This document shows, piece after piece, positions 27,665 to 36,199 of a stretch of 64,000 nucleotides of DNA. The notes under the pieces are model-generated. The model saw only the letters and a list, made by a program, of their open reading frames with translations, was not told where the DNA came from and made no database searches. The translations under genes and the position numbers were made by a program. The DNA comes from Pseudoalteromonas sp. A601 (GTDB lineage Bacteria > Pseudomonadota > Gammaproteobacteria > Enterobacterales > Alteromonadaceae): contig NZ_MXQF01000013.1 of the NCBI RefSeq assembly GCF_002165575.1, positions 62,001 through 126,000 on the forward strand, given 5' to 3'. Positions within the stretch are counted from its first letter, which is position 1. Each line of letters opens with the position of its first letter.

Positions 27665-27688
27665 ATTACTAGTATGATGGTATAGTTT
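27665..27688 (+). promoter_or_regulatory. Second Ter-like site, opposite orientation
   Basis: The plus strand reads ATTACTAGTATGATGGTATAG then TTT. It is the inverted copy of the site at the tus start, about 130 bp away, and lies 17 bp past the end of the ATPase gene. Oppositely oriented Ter pairs are known from plasmids such as R6K. Confidence 0.65.
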
Positions 27689-27704
27689 TAGACAAAGAAA
27701 AACA

Positions 27705-29057
27705 TTACTGTCTTTCTTTTGTGTATGAAAATTCTAGCAATATTTCATCTAAGTTATCTAAAGCAAAACCTCTAAAGGAAACTTCATAGCCTTTCTTATT
27801 TAAGCTCTGTAGTAAACTTTTGGATTTCATTATTAGCTTGGCCTCGCTGTAACGTTTATAACGGCGCTTAACTTCAGCAATTAGTATTTTTTTATTAAAG
27901 TCATCTATTGCAACAATATCGATTTCATCTTCACCTTTGCTATCCCAGTAACTACCGATATTATTAAACAGCTTAGACTCTGCAAGAATTGCTTTAAATA
28001 GTTCTTCCAGTTGTGATCCTGAATAGGTATCAAAGTCACGATCAATAATGCGTTTTATAAAATCGTAGTTTTCTATCTCTACTGCACTTCTATTACTGTA
28101 GATAAACCTAAACCAAAAACTTAAAAATTCATCAGCTATTTCATAGCGAATATCTCTAGAATTATCTTTTGCAGTGATAGGCCTGAGCTTATTAATAATA
28201 TCAAAATCTTTTTCAAGCTTTTCAAGATTTACGCCAACACCTGTATTGAGGTAGCTTTCTATTCTAGGACGACTATTATATCCATTGGCTATAGCACCTA
28301 AAACATCAAAATAGGCTCTGTGCTCTGATCCAAAGTCTTCTACAAGTCGGTGCATACCTTCTTTGATTAATGGAGAGCCATTAGAAATCAGCTTCTCTAA
28401 AGGGGCGGAGCCTGAGTTATTCAACCATTCTAAATATTTAGGGATGCCGCCTGATAAACACCACCAAACAAGGAAGTCATTAGGGTTATACTTACCATTA
28501 TCTTCCATTATTTCTTTAATATAACTAGGTGTTAGAGGATTAATTTTAAAAAAGTGATCGTCACGGTTGAGCAATGGTTGCTTTTCATCTTTAAAGAGCT
28601 TAGTCATAAGGTTATATAAAGAGCCGCAGCAGACTAAGTGCATCATGGATTTATTTTTATAGTTATCCCATAAGTTTTGTAAGTCGGAAAAGAGGCTATT
28701 ATTAACTCTTTCAATATCCTGAAATTCATCTATAACTAGAGTAATAGGCGTCATTGTTGAATAGTCTAATAAAAATTCAAAAACATCTTTTAAAGATTCT
28801 GGGTGAAAAAACTTTGTATTGAATGTGCTTTGTATAATTGCGCTAAACTCAGCTACTAACGCACTTTCTGATTTACGACTGATAAATAGATAGATATGTT
28901 GATTAGTTACTTCTTTAAATACTTCGTTGAGCAAACGAGTTTTACCTACACGACGACGACCAACGACAACACTTAATCGTCCTTTCGTTTTCTCTGTATT
29001 ATCAGAGATATTTCTCAGCTCCTTTAGCTGTAACTCGCGGTTATAAAACTTTTGCAT
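27705..29057 (-). CDS. DUF234-type AAA ATPase with a nuclease-like C terminus
   Basis: A 450-residue P-loop ATPase of the family common in archaea and scattered in bacteria. Walker A is GRRRVGKTRL (residues about 33-42) and Walker B is ITLVIDEFQD (about 105-114); the VVGRRRVGKT and PSYIKEIMED segments are typical. Residues about 340-420 (EELFKAILAES, then EDEIDIVAIDDFNKKILIAEVKRR) follow a PD-(D/E)xK nuclease-fold pattern, the DUF234 region. The biological role of the family is unknown. Its own upstream region holds TACTGTA/TACAGTA repeats, and it lies between tus and the recombinase. No toxin or effector partner is next to it, so a defence role cannot be claimed. Confidence 0.8.
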   Translation of the reverse strand: MQKFYNRELQLKELRNISDNTEKTKGRLSVVVGRRRVGKTRLLNEVFKEVTNQHIYLFISRKSESALVAEFSAIIQSTFNTKFFHPESLKDVFEFLLDYSTMTPITLVIDEFQDIERVNNSLFSDLQNLWDNYKNKSMMHLVCCGSLYNLMTKLFKDEKQPLLNRDDHFFKINPLTPSYIKEIMEDNGKYNPNDFLVWWCLSGGIPKYLEWLNNSGSAPLEKLISNGSPLIKEGMHRLVEDFGSEHRAYFDVLGAIANGYNSRPRIESYLNTGVGVNLEKLEKDFDIINKLRPITAKDNSRDIRYEIADEFLSFWFRFIYSNRSAVEIENYDFIKRIIDRDFDTYSGSQLEELFKAILAESKLFNNIGSYWDSKGEDEIDIVAIDDFNKKILIAEVKRRYKRYSEAKLIMKSKSLLQSLNKKGYEVSFRGFALDNLDEILLEFSYTKERQ

Positions 29058-29100
29058 CTCATTTACCTAACACTGATTACTGATTAATTACACTATACAC

Positions 29101-29138
29101 TACTGTATTTTTTATTACAGTATCTTTCATTACAGTAC
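29101..29138. promoter_or_regulatory. TACTGTA/TTACAGTA repeats upstream of the ATPase gene
   Basis: TACTGTA (29101-29107) is inverted relative to TTACAGTA (29115-29122), and a third copy, TTACAGTAC, follows at 29130-29138. They lie 44-81 bp before the ATPase start, in the only space between it and the recombinase gene. This is a candidate repressor site or recombinase core site. Confidence 0.4.
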
Positions 29139-29181
29139 ACAAGCAATATTCTAGCTAAAGATTACATCCAAAATCATTGTG

Positions 29182-30195
29182 TTAAGGTATAGTCTTAAAC
29201 AACTTATCATCTACGGTGTCCATTACATCTTGGTGCTCTACTTGAATATATCGCTCAGTCGTTTTGATACTCGAATGCCCCATGAGCTTGGCTATATGCT
29301 TTATATCAGCACCGTTGCTATCTAATAAAGTCGCATATGAACGCCGCAAACTATGTGGCGCTATATCCTTGTCGATCAAGCCATATTTTCTACACAACAT
29401 ATACATAGCTTCTGTAGACAAACCACTTATCCGGCTTTCGTTGCTTACTAACCACGCAGGCAGAGAGCCTGATTTATAAATCCGAACGAACAACGGACCT
29501 GGTGTAGTTCCTCGTACATCGAGCCATTCTTGTAAAGCTGCTAAAGTGACATTATGTAATTTTACCTCACGCTGTTTACGTCCTTTGCCGTCAAAAATAA
29601 TCGTGTGAGATTGAAGATTGATATTTTCTAGCTTTAGGTTTACAAGTTCAAACCGCCTTAAGCCACAGCCAATAAATAGATGAAAAATAGCTTTATCGCG
29701 CACGGCCATTAACGAGTTGCTACTTGTTATATTAATGGTATGAAGCAACTCTTTGAATTCAAATTCATTTAACACATTGTGTTTTTTCTGCCTTCCAGCC
29801 TGCGGCTTTTGTACTGATTTAATGCGCTCCCAATGTTTAGTATCAATAAGGTCTAATAGGTATGCTTCAAAAAGCACACGCTTAATTACTGAAATATATA
29901 AACTAATTGTGTCGGGGGCTTTAGCTTTATCAATTAATATCTTAATTAATTGGTTTAATGTATTTCTATCAAAGTTTTGCCAAATAATGCTGTAATAACC
30001 GGGTTGACCTAGGTGTTTCGCTATTGATTGTAATACTCGTATGACAGTCTGTTGTGAATTAGCTGATTTAAGTGACATTAAATAAGCATAAATAGGGCAA
30101 TTATCATCACGCACAACTGGCGCAGTTTTTTCCGCCCGTATGCTAAGACCTAGGTCCTTGCTACCATTTGTAAAGTGTTTCAGTCGTGCATTCAT
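29182..30195 (-). CDS. Tyrosine recombinase (phage-integrase/Xer type)
   Basis: A 337-residue site-specific recombinase. The N-terminal SAM-like DNA-binding domain covers about residues 30-130. The catalytic set is complete: Arg in GCGLRRFELVNL (180/181), Lys in FDGKGRKQREV (about 207), HSLRRSYATLL (H281, R284), LMGHSSIKTTERY (H307, Y316). It stands alone on the minus strand between the ATPase and a 700-bp spacer, without excisionase, other phage genes or clear attachment repeats. Its place next to a Tus-like gene and near parAB suggests dimer resolution of the replicon, but an orphan integrase of a decayed island is equally possible. Confidence 0.9.
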   Translation of the reverse strand: MNARLKHFTNGSKDLGLSIRAEKTAPVVRDDNCPIYAYLMSLKSANSQQTVIRVLQSIAKHLGQPGYYSIIWQNFDRNTLNQLIKILIDKAKAPDTISLYISVIKRVLFEAYLLDLIDTKHWERIKSVQKPQAGRQKKHNVLNEFEFKELLHTINITSSNSLMAVRDKAIFHLFIGCGLRRFELVNLKLENINLQSHTIIFDGKGRKQREVKLHNVTLAALQEWLDVRGTTPGPLFVRIYKSGSLPAWLVSNESRISGLSTEAMYMLCRKYGLIDKDIAPHSLRRSYATLLDSNGADIKHIAKLMGHSSIKTTERYIQVEHQDVMDTVDDKLFKTIP

Positions 30196-30899
30196 ATTGC
30201 TATTGCAACACCATCCCGAAAATTAATTATCACTAGCAATATACTCATCAATGTCATTCGTATTTCTACCAGATTTTATCACTTGGGCTTAATTAGAAAT
30301 TATAGTGTAATTTAAAATTCTAAGTATTACTACCGTAAAGGTTTATTTATGGTATAAAATATTATGTTAAAAAGACTTGTAACTTAATTATCATGCCTCG
30401 TTGTTGGTTTAATGAAAATTTTCTTAGATAGCTATAAATAGAGTATAGATAGAGATTCTGCTGTAAAACTCTAATAAAACTATGGAATGACATACTCCTG
30501 ATTTCAGGCTTAGTAGTGTGTATGACGATAAGCTAGAGGAAGGCTAACCAACCAAAGTCCGATACTGGAAACAATGATCTTAAGCGGATGTTTTATAACA
30601 AATAACCATGAATCGCATTATAAAGAAGCAGAGATTAAAATTCATCCTGTTTAACATAATCTAACTTATGGGAATTTAAATTAAATCAGTAAAACTTTGC
30701 TTTAAACCAGATCAAAATTTTACTCACTCACACCGCTTACTGAGTATGAAAAAGCAAAAAGGCTACATTCAGTCCTCTTAGGCGTTGATATTCCGACATA
30801 TAATTTCACTTTAGTGTCTTAAATTAACAATAGTAAGTTAAATACTGATCCAGGACATACTGTCGTCTAATCTCGGGGGAAGAGAATATTATAGCCGTA
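30196..30899. other. 700-bp spacer with possible decayed coding sequence
   Basis: No intact gene was found. Short frames with protein-like composition appear, for example plus-strand 30679-30822, which encodes SLTPLTEYEKAKRLHSVLL but has no start codon, and fragments near 30540-30650 broken by stops. CCTGATTTCAGG near 30496 is a short palindrome. This pattern fits an eroded gene or mobile element; the family was not recognised. Confidence 0.35.
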
Positions 30900-31928
30900 T
30901 TAATAGCAGATCCTGTTTTTACCACGTATTTTCGCACGATATAAATTATCATCCGCAGATTTTATAGCCAAATCCAAAGTATCTTTTGAATAAATGACTT
31001 CAACACCACCGCTGACCGTGAGCTTTATTGATTGATTGTTTATATTCATAGAAGTATTTAAAAGTTTCAAGCGAAGCTTTTCTGCTATTTCAATAGCTAA
31101 GTTTTTATCAGTACCTTCTAAAACCAATAAAAACTCTTCACCTCCCCAGCGTGCAATAATATCATTACTACGGCAGGTTTGAGTAAAAACATTAGCAAAA
31201 TGCACGAGTGCTTGATCACCAACACCATGCCCATATGAGTCATTAATTTTTTTAAAGTTATCTATATCAAATAAAACAATTGAGAGTGGAAGTTCCTTGG
31301 AGATATTCAACTCATTATTACTTAAATAGTCTACTGTAAAACGACGATTGGGTAACCCAGTCAAAGGATCTTGATTTGCGAGAAACTGATTTTCCTTTGC
31401 TAGAACAATGAGTTTTTGGCTGTATCTTTCCCTGAAATACTCATAAAAACCACTCAACAATGCAACTATGAAAAAGCATAAAATGATTCTAACAATCAAC
31501 TCTGGCGAGTGATATTCATACACTCCGAAATAGTCTGTAGCAATGAAAGCAGTAATCACTGATATTAGAAATAATAAACTGTCAAATGCACCTAGTATCA
31601 ACCCACGGATGAAAAAAGTTACTGGAGATACAATAAGAATCCATATAGGTCCAGTCCCTTTTACCCCTCCAGTGAAAACAAGGAACAACATTAAAATATA
31701 AAGTGTATATGAAATTATTGAAGCTGCTATTTTTTCTTTTCTACATATAAAACAAGAGTATAAGAAAAGACAAGATGAAATAGTAAGAGATAAAAATAAT
31801 ATATATTTTTGATCTAGTATTGCTACAATCGCCATCAAAGAAGTCGCAGAGCACCCAATACATGCGAAATACTTAATTATAAACTTTCTTTCACCTTGAT
31901 CTGAATAATTTAACAATTGACCTACCAC
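30900..31928 (-). CDS. Membrane diguanylate cyclase (GGDEF)
   Basis: A 342-residue protein with about six membrane segments in residues 17-165 and a C-terminal GGDEF domain. DPLTGLPNRRF marks its start (about 186), DIDNFKKINDSYGHGVGD is the Mg/GTP region and the active loop is GGEEF. RSND sits five residues before GGEEF, the RxxD inhibitory site, so product feedback is likely. It would synthesise cyclic-di-GMP in response to a signal sensed by the membrane part, which resembles no named sensor domain. It is a single gene with no obvious partner; it is separated from the sugar kinase by about 135 bp. Confidence 0.9.
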   Translation of the reverse strand: MVGQLLNYSDQGERKFIIKYFACIGCSATSLMAIVAILDQKYILFLSLTISSCLFLYSCFICRKEKIAASIISYTLYILMLFLVFTGGVKGTGPIWILIVSPVTFFIRGLILGAFDSLLFLISVITAFIATDYFGVYEYHSPELIVRIILCFFIVALLSGFYEYFRERYSQKLIVLAKENQFLANQDPLTGLPNRRFTVDYLSNNELNISKELPLSIVLFDIDNFKKINDSYGHGVGDQALVHFANVFTQTCRSNDIIARWGGEEFLLVLEGTDKNLAIEIAEKLRLKLLNTSMNINNQSIKLTVSGGVEVIYSKDTLDLAIKSADDNLYRAKIRGKNRICY

Positions 31929-32063
31929 ATGCTATTAACAAATATAGGGGGCTTACATGTACCTCACTATATACTAATAAATTGGTCCTGTAGAAGCACA
32001 AGTACAACCATCTCATTGATATCGTTTATATTTGCCCCTCGAGTATGCTTGCTCTCAAACGGG

Positions 32064-33479
32064 TTAAATATTATTTAGTTTAGCCTCAGCATATGAACGC
32101 CATTTATTTTGGTATTCCTTTAAACTAGTTAAATTTGTGTAAGTTGAAGGTTCGCATTCAATTTCGCATTTAACATTGCCCCAGTCCGATAAGTAACCAG
32201 CACCTTGAACAGTACCGGTAGAATCCATTGATAATATTACATTATTATCTTCTCTTAACTGGTTCAGAACAGCGCATAACAGTGGGTTTTTCAAAAACGC
32301 ACCTTCAATGAAAATATCGCCTTTGGCGTCAAGCATATCCAACTGGTAATCAATCATCAGAGCACAGTAAATAGTTGCTAGCGCAATACCGCTGACTTTA
32401 TCTGTATTAGAAATAAAGCTACCTTCAGGACCACCAAAAGGACCACTTCCTTCACTGAAATCGGGTAGAGCAAATACTTGATGGTCAATAACACTTTGTA
32501 TGTCATTTACGTTAAATTGCTCACCAAGCCAGGAACCAGCTTGTTCACAAATAGCTTCAAACTCTCTCCCCCCCATAAACCTGGCACAAGCAATGGGCTG
32601 CGACATCGCATCAATATTGGCAAGCATATCTTTTTTTGCATCTAAATTAGCAAGCGATACTTGAGATGACATCAAAATAGTCCAAGTGCCTGTTGATACA
32701 ACAGTAAAAGGAGCGTCTTTTTGAGTAAGTTTATATCGTAAAAAGCTAGCGTTACTATCATGAATACCATTATAAAAATGACAGTGTGGATCAAGTCCAA
32801 GCTCAGTTATAAGAGTCGGTGTTACTTGGCCACAATCAAACCATGCAGGTTCTATTTTAGGGAGCAACTTTCCACAATCTAGGTAATCAACCAAAGAAGA
32901 GTAATTATTATTTTTGATCGACCATAAATCAGTATGGCAACCCAATGAAGTAATCTCATTCACTCTTTGTCCGGTGAAGCGCCATACCCAATATTGTGGG
33001 TACATGAGAATATCTGTAACTTTATGAAATTTTTCGGGATAATTTGTTTTTAACCAATATAATTGACGACCTAAGTTTAATCCTGCAGGTAAAGATGGCG
33101 AAAAGGTGTCATCGAATTTAGGTCGAATACTTTCATATTCTGGGCTTTGATCATAAACACCGGTATATTCATAATCCAAAATAGGAAGGACAAGACCATC
33201 GGTATCAGATGAATTACGATCGATTAATGCTGCTGTTGCACCATGCGTTGTTATATTTATCGCATTGATTCGGTAAGCAGGTGTGATCTCTTTAATTCCT
33301 GCAATAAGCCAACCCCAAATCTCATTTGTGTTTATACTAGGAAAGACACCTTCATTTACTACTGTATTTTTCATTTGCTTGGAAAATATAGAGTTAAATT
33401 TACTATCTAACACATGCAGTTTTACATGAGTTTTGCCTATATCAATTACTAGTGAGTATGCAGTTGCTTGAGTTGTCAT
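32064..33479 (-). CDS. FGGY-family carbohydrate kinase (L-rhamnulose/L-fuculose kinase-like)
   Basis: A 471-residue sugar kinase: N-terminal phosphate loop VIDIGKTHVKLHVLD, ITTHGATAALID in the first domain, NGIHDSNASFL with the catalytic Asp, and VVSTGTWTILMS for phosphate 2. It is unlike xylulokinase (which has LSGQMHG) and closer to the deoxysugar kinase branch of FGGY. Given L-rhamnose release in this region, phosphorylation of L-rhamnulose is the best guess, but no rhaA or rhaD homologue is present. It is divergent from a DeoR regulator. An element about 125-160 bp upstream of its start recurs upstream of kdgK, so the two kinases probably share control. Confidence 0.75.
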   Translation of the reverse strand: MTTQATAYSLVIDIGKTHVKLHVLDSKFNSIFSKQMKNTVVNEGVFPSINTNEIWGWLIAGIKEITPAYRINAINITTHGATAALIDRNSSDTDGLVLPILDYEYTGVYDQSPEYESIRPKFDDTFSPSLPAGLNLGRQLYWLKTNYPEKFHKVTDILMYPQYWVWRFTGQRVNEITSLGCHTDLWSIKNNNYSSLVDYLDCGKLLPKIEPAWFDCGQVTPTLITELGLDPHCHFYNGIHDSNASFLRYKLTQKDAPFTVVSTGTWTILMSSQVSLANLDAKKDMLANIDAMSQPIACARFMGGREFEAICEQAGSWLGEQFNVNDIQSVIDHQVFALPDFSEGSGPFGGPEGSFISNTDKVSGIALATIYCALMIDYQLDMLDAKGDIFIEGAFLKNPLLCAVLNQLREDNNVILSMDSTGTVQGAGYLSDWGNVKCEIECEPSTYTNLTSLKEYQNKWRSYAEAKLNNI

Positions 33480-33603
33480 TTTTATTACTTATTATTCATA
33501 TAATTAAGACCAAAACTTACAAAAATTCTATTAATATCTTCGTAAATGTACGAGTTACTTAGGTAAGTCACAATAATTAATACGAGTTTACACTTAACTC
33601 AAG

Positions 33604-33641
33604 TGATTGCAAATGATTTATATAGACTTAAATTGACTGAA
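33604..33641. promoter_or_regulatory. DeoR-type operator/promoter block upstream of the FGGY kinase
   Basis: TGATTGCAAATGATT (33604-33618) followed 31 nt after its start by GACTGAA. The same arrangement, TGATTGTAAATGATT and GACCGAA, lies at 45783-45819 in front of kdgK, at nearly the same distance (about 120 bp) from the kinase start. On the kinase strand it contains AATCA twice, a direct-repeat pattern suited to DeoR-family binding. Confidence 0.6.
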
Positions 33642-33860
33642 AATAAATTGGTAAACATGCTCTTTACACTCATTACTCTCATTAAACTGGTCTAGGGAAA
33701 AATTACTATACCAATTAAACAATTTTAACTTACTGTTTTTAATAAAGGTTTTGTGTAATCTATTTTTTCCTTTTTAGGTCATATAATGATAAACTTTTAT
33801 GAAAATACTGTAATTAATTGGTATGTAACCCTCAAGGGTGAACAAAATGGATAGTTATAA

Positions 33861-34640
33861 ATGTTAGAAAAACATAGACAGCAGCTGATTAAAGAAATTG
33901 TAGATCAAAACCACTTTGCGAGCGTTAAGGTTTTAACAGGTAAATTAAACTCATCTGAAGCAACTATTCGCCGTGATTTAACTAAAATGTCTAAGCGTGG
34001 CGAAATAGTCAAAATTCGCGGCGGAGCTGAATCAAGTCAAAATCAAAGAAAAAATATTCAAAGTTCGGCCTTTAACGTTGATAAAACTAAACGCACTGAC
34101 ACTAAAAGGCTTATAGCAAAAAAAGCTGTTGAATTATGCTCAGATAATGATTCCATTATTATTAATGGTGGTAGCTCTACTTATATGATGGGTGAGTTCC
34201 TACAAGATAAAAACCTTAATATTCTGACTAATTCCTTTGTTTTAGCAAATTACCTTTCTGATAATAGCGATAATTTAATTTCACTCCCTGGTGGTGAAAT
34301 ATATAGAGAACAAGGCATCATTTTAAGTTCTTATGAGAAGGACAACACAGAACATTATCGTAGCTCAATGATGTTTATGGGTACCCCTGGAATAGGTAAA
34401 TTTGGTGTAATGGAGTCAGATCCATTATTAATCCTTTCAGAGCAAAAACTTAAAAAACAAACAGATAAATTAATTGTACTCGCTGATAGCACAAAGCTAG
34501 GTAAACGTAGCAACTTTGTATTTTGCTCTTTAGAAGAAGTTGATATCCTAATTACTGACTCTAAAGCCGACTCACAGCTAATTGAATATTTCCAAGAACA
34601 GGGTATTGAGGTCATCGTTGTCGAATCTCTTGATGACTAA
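33861..34640 (+). CDS. DeoR-family transcriptional regulator
   Basis: A 259-residue repressor-type regulator. HTH: FASVKVLTGKLNSSEATIRRDLTKMSKRGEIVKIRGGAES (about residues 18-57), followed by the DeoR C-terminal sensor fold (DSIIINGGSSTYMMGEFL, ILTNSFVLANYL, LPGGEIYREQGIILS, FMGTPGIGKFGVMESDPLL). It senses a phosphorylated sugar by family analogy. It is divergent from the FGGY kinase. It is about 70 percent identical by eye to the regulator at 45992, evidence for duplication together with a shared operator block. A terminator follows. Confidence 0.9.
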   Translation: MLEKHRQQLIKEIVDQNHFASVKVLTGKLNSSEATIRRDLTKMSKRGEIVKIRGGAESSQNQRKNIQSSAFNVDKTKRTDTKRLIAKKAVELCSDNDSIIINGGSSTYMMGEFLQDKNLNILTNSFVLANYLSDNSDNLISLPGGEIYREQGIILSSYEKDNTEHYRSSMMFMGTPGIGKFGVMESDPLLILSEQKLKKQTDKLIVLADSTKLGKRSNFVFCSLEEVDILITDSKADSQLIEYFQEQGIEVIVVESLDD

Positions 34641-34679
34641 TCTACATACTTATATCTAAGTTTTACTATCCATTACTGT

Positions 34680-34727
34680 TCACATCTTAGACCTAGTCTA
34701 CCTAGGGCTAAGATGTGATTTTATTTC
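34680..34727 (+). terminator. Terminator of the first DeoR gene
   Basis: TCACATCTTAG / CTAAGATGTGA is a perfect 11-bp stem with a T-rich tail (TTTTATTT), 40 bp after the stop codon. Confidence 0.85.
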
Positions 34728-34755
34728 TAAATTTAAACTGCCCTGCAACAGCGTT

Positions 34756-34981
34756 TCACTCTGACCACGAAATCACTCTGAAATTTTAAATAAAAGTTTG
34801 CCTCTCTTATTTTAGATTACTCAAAAATCAATCAACTTCTTTTACACAGTTCCACAGTGTGGAAATTCAATCATCGGAATTTTCCGGTTGTTGCGCTATT
34901 TTTTAAGCCAGTTTTTCAATTCCCCATTTACATTAACATAAATATGCAGCATTATACGTTTAATTCTTAAAAAGCTGCATA
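34756..34981. promoter_or_regulatory. parA upstream region with palindromes (candidate operator/centromere)
   Basis: It holds a TCACTCTGA direct repeat (34756-34764 and 34773-34781), a 15-bp palindrome TTCCACA-G-TGTGGAA (34850-34864), a CGGAA-TT-TTCCG palindrome (34874-34885) and TATGCAGC ... GCTGCATA (34943-34950 and 34974-34981). The last overlaps the promoter end, just before the parA ribosome site. ParA/ParB operons are usually autoregulated here and often carry parS nearby. Confidence 0.5.
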
Positions 34982-34996
34982 ATGCAAGGTATGAAG

Positions 34997-36193
34997 ATGG
35001 ATGATAGGATTTTAAAAATTGCGACGAGAGCTAAACTCACTTTAGAGACGCTTTCAGAAAAAATAACCAGCTCAAAGATAGAGTTTGATGCTGAGAATTA
35101 TGAACAAACCTTTTCTAAATCCGCGGTAGCAAGTCTACCGGACCTTGCTAAAGCAAAAGTAGATAAAGCTGTGGCAGAGATGGAGCTACAGGGTTATCAG
35201 TTTCAAAAGAAACAAGCTGGCCTAAATAACGTTTATAGTATGGGGCATAAAGATGTAACTGCAATTTATGAACATCGAGAGGTTCCTAAATATCGTGAGC
35301 AATTTAAAGAAGCTCATACAGTTTTTTTAACAAACTTAAAAGGTGGAGTTGCTAAAACAGTAAGCTCTGTAACCCTTGCACATGGTTTAAGATGTACACC
35401 AGCACTAATAAAACATGACTTAAGAATACTTGTACTAGATTTAGATCCGCAAGCAAGTGCGACAATGTTTATGAAACATGATTTATCAATTGGTATCGTG
35501 GATGAAACTGTCGCTCAGGCAATGCTACAAAACGTTAGCCGTGAAGAGTTACTTAATGATTTTATTAAGCCGTCTAGTATAGCTGGTGTTGATATAATCC
35601 CTGCATCAATTGAGGATGCGTTTATTGCATCACAGTTTGAACAATTGGCGAATGAACACCTGCCGAACCAAAATATATATGATGTTTTGAAAAATAATGT
35701 AATTGGTAAGTTAAAGCATGATTACGACTTTATTTTTATAGATAGTGGTCCCCACCTTGATGCATTCTTGCTTAACTCTTTCGTTGCAGCTGATACTTTT
35801 TTAATTCCAGTGCCTCCTGCACAAGTTGATTTTCATTCTACTCTAAAGTTTATGCAGCGTTTACCTGAATTATTCGACATGGCAGAAAGTGCTGGCAGTG
35901 AAATTAAGCTTAATTCTATTTTTGGCTATATGGCCAAAATAGCTAGGAAGTCAGACCATGCTGATGCACAAAGCTTATTAAGAGAAGTTTGCGGCGCTGA
36001 TATGTTAGACACTTCACTTCCGCTATCAACAGCATTTGAACGATGCGGTGAAAGCTTTGGAACCGTTTTTTCAACGAACCCTAAATTTTACCCTGGTGAT
36101 AGAGATGCACTTAAAAAAGCACGAATTAAAGCTGAAGAGTTCACTCGTTCAGTATTCGACACAATTACATTTAATAGAAAGAATGAAGGTTAA
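34997..36193 (+). CDS. parA: ParA-type partition ATPase with N-terminal extension
   Basis: A Walker-type partition ATPase of about 398 residues. The ATG at 34997 is preferred: AAGG lies 7 nt before it, whereas the in-frame ATGs at 34982 and 34991 have no such site. The deviant Walker A is NLKGGVAKTVSSV (about residues 113-125) and the switch motif is VLDLDPQASATMFM. Some 105 N-terminal residues precede the ATPase, predicted to hold an HTH, as in P1/F-type (type Ia) ParA proteins that repress their own operon. ParA acts with ParB on parS to distribute a low-copy replicon. parB follows 6 bp later. This pair is typical of large plasmids and second chromosomes, not the main-chromosome Soj/Spo0J type. 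Confidence 0.93.
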   Translation: MDDRILKIATRAKLTLETLSEKITSSKIEFDAENYEQTFSKSAVASLPDLAKAKVDKAVAEMELQGYQFQKKQAGLNNVYSMGHKDVTAIYEHREVPKYREQFKEAHTVFLTNLKGGVAKTVSSVTLAHGLRCTPALIKHDLRILVLDLDPQASATMFMKHDLSIGIVDETVAQAMLQNVSREELLNDFIKPSSIAGVDIIPASIEDAFIASQFEQLANEHLPNQNIYDVLKNNVIGKLKHDYDFIFIDSGPHLDAFLLNSFVAADTFLIPVPPAQVDFHSTLKFMQRLPELFDMAESAGSEIKLNSIFGYMAKIARKSDHADAQSLLREVCGADMLDTSLPLSTAFERCGESFGTVFSTNPKFYPGDRDALKKARIKAEEFTRSVFDTITFNRKNEG

Positions 36194-36199
36194 TTCGCT

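Noticed and set aside
27705..30195. Antiphage defence island (ATPase plus recombinase)
   Set aside because: The two genes do not form a known defence pair, no effector or toxin is adjacent, and the recombinase is not linked to phage genes.
30679..30822. Small plus-strand gene coding for SLTPLTEYEKAKRLHSVLL
   Set aside because: There is no start codon or ribosome site and no known family; it is kept only as part of a possibly decayed region.
32064..33479. Second xylulokinase
   Set aside because: It lacks the LSGQMHG signature and groups by motif with deoxysugar FGGY kinases; xylB is already present at 23745-25202.
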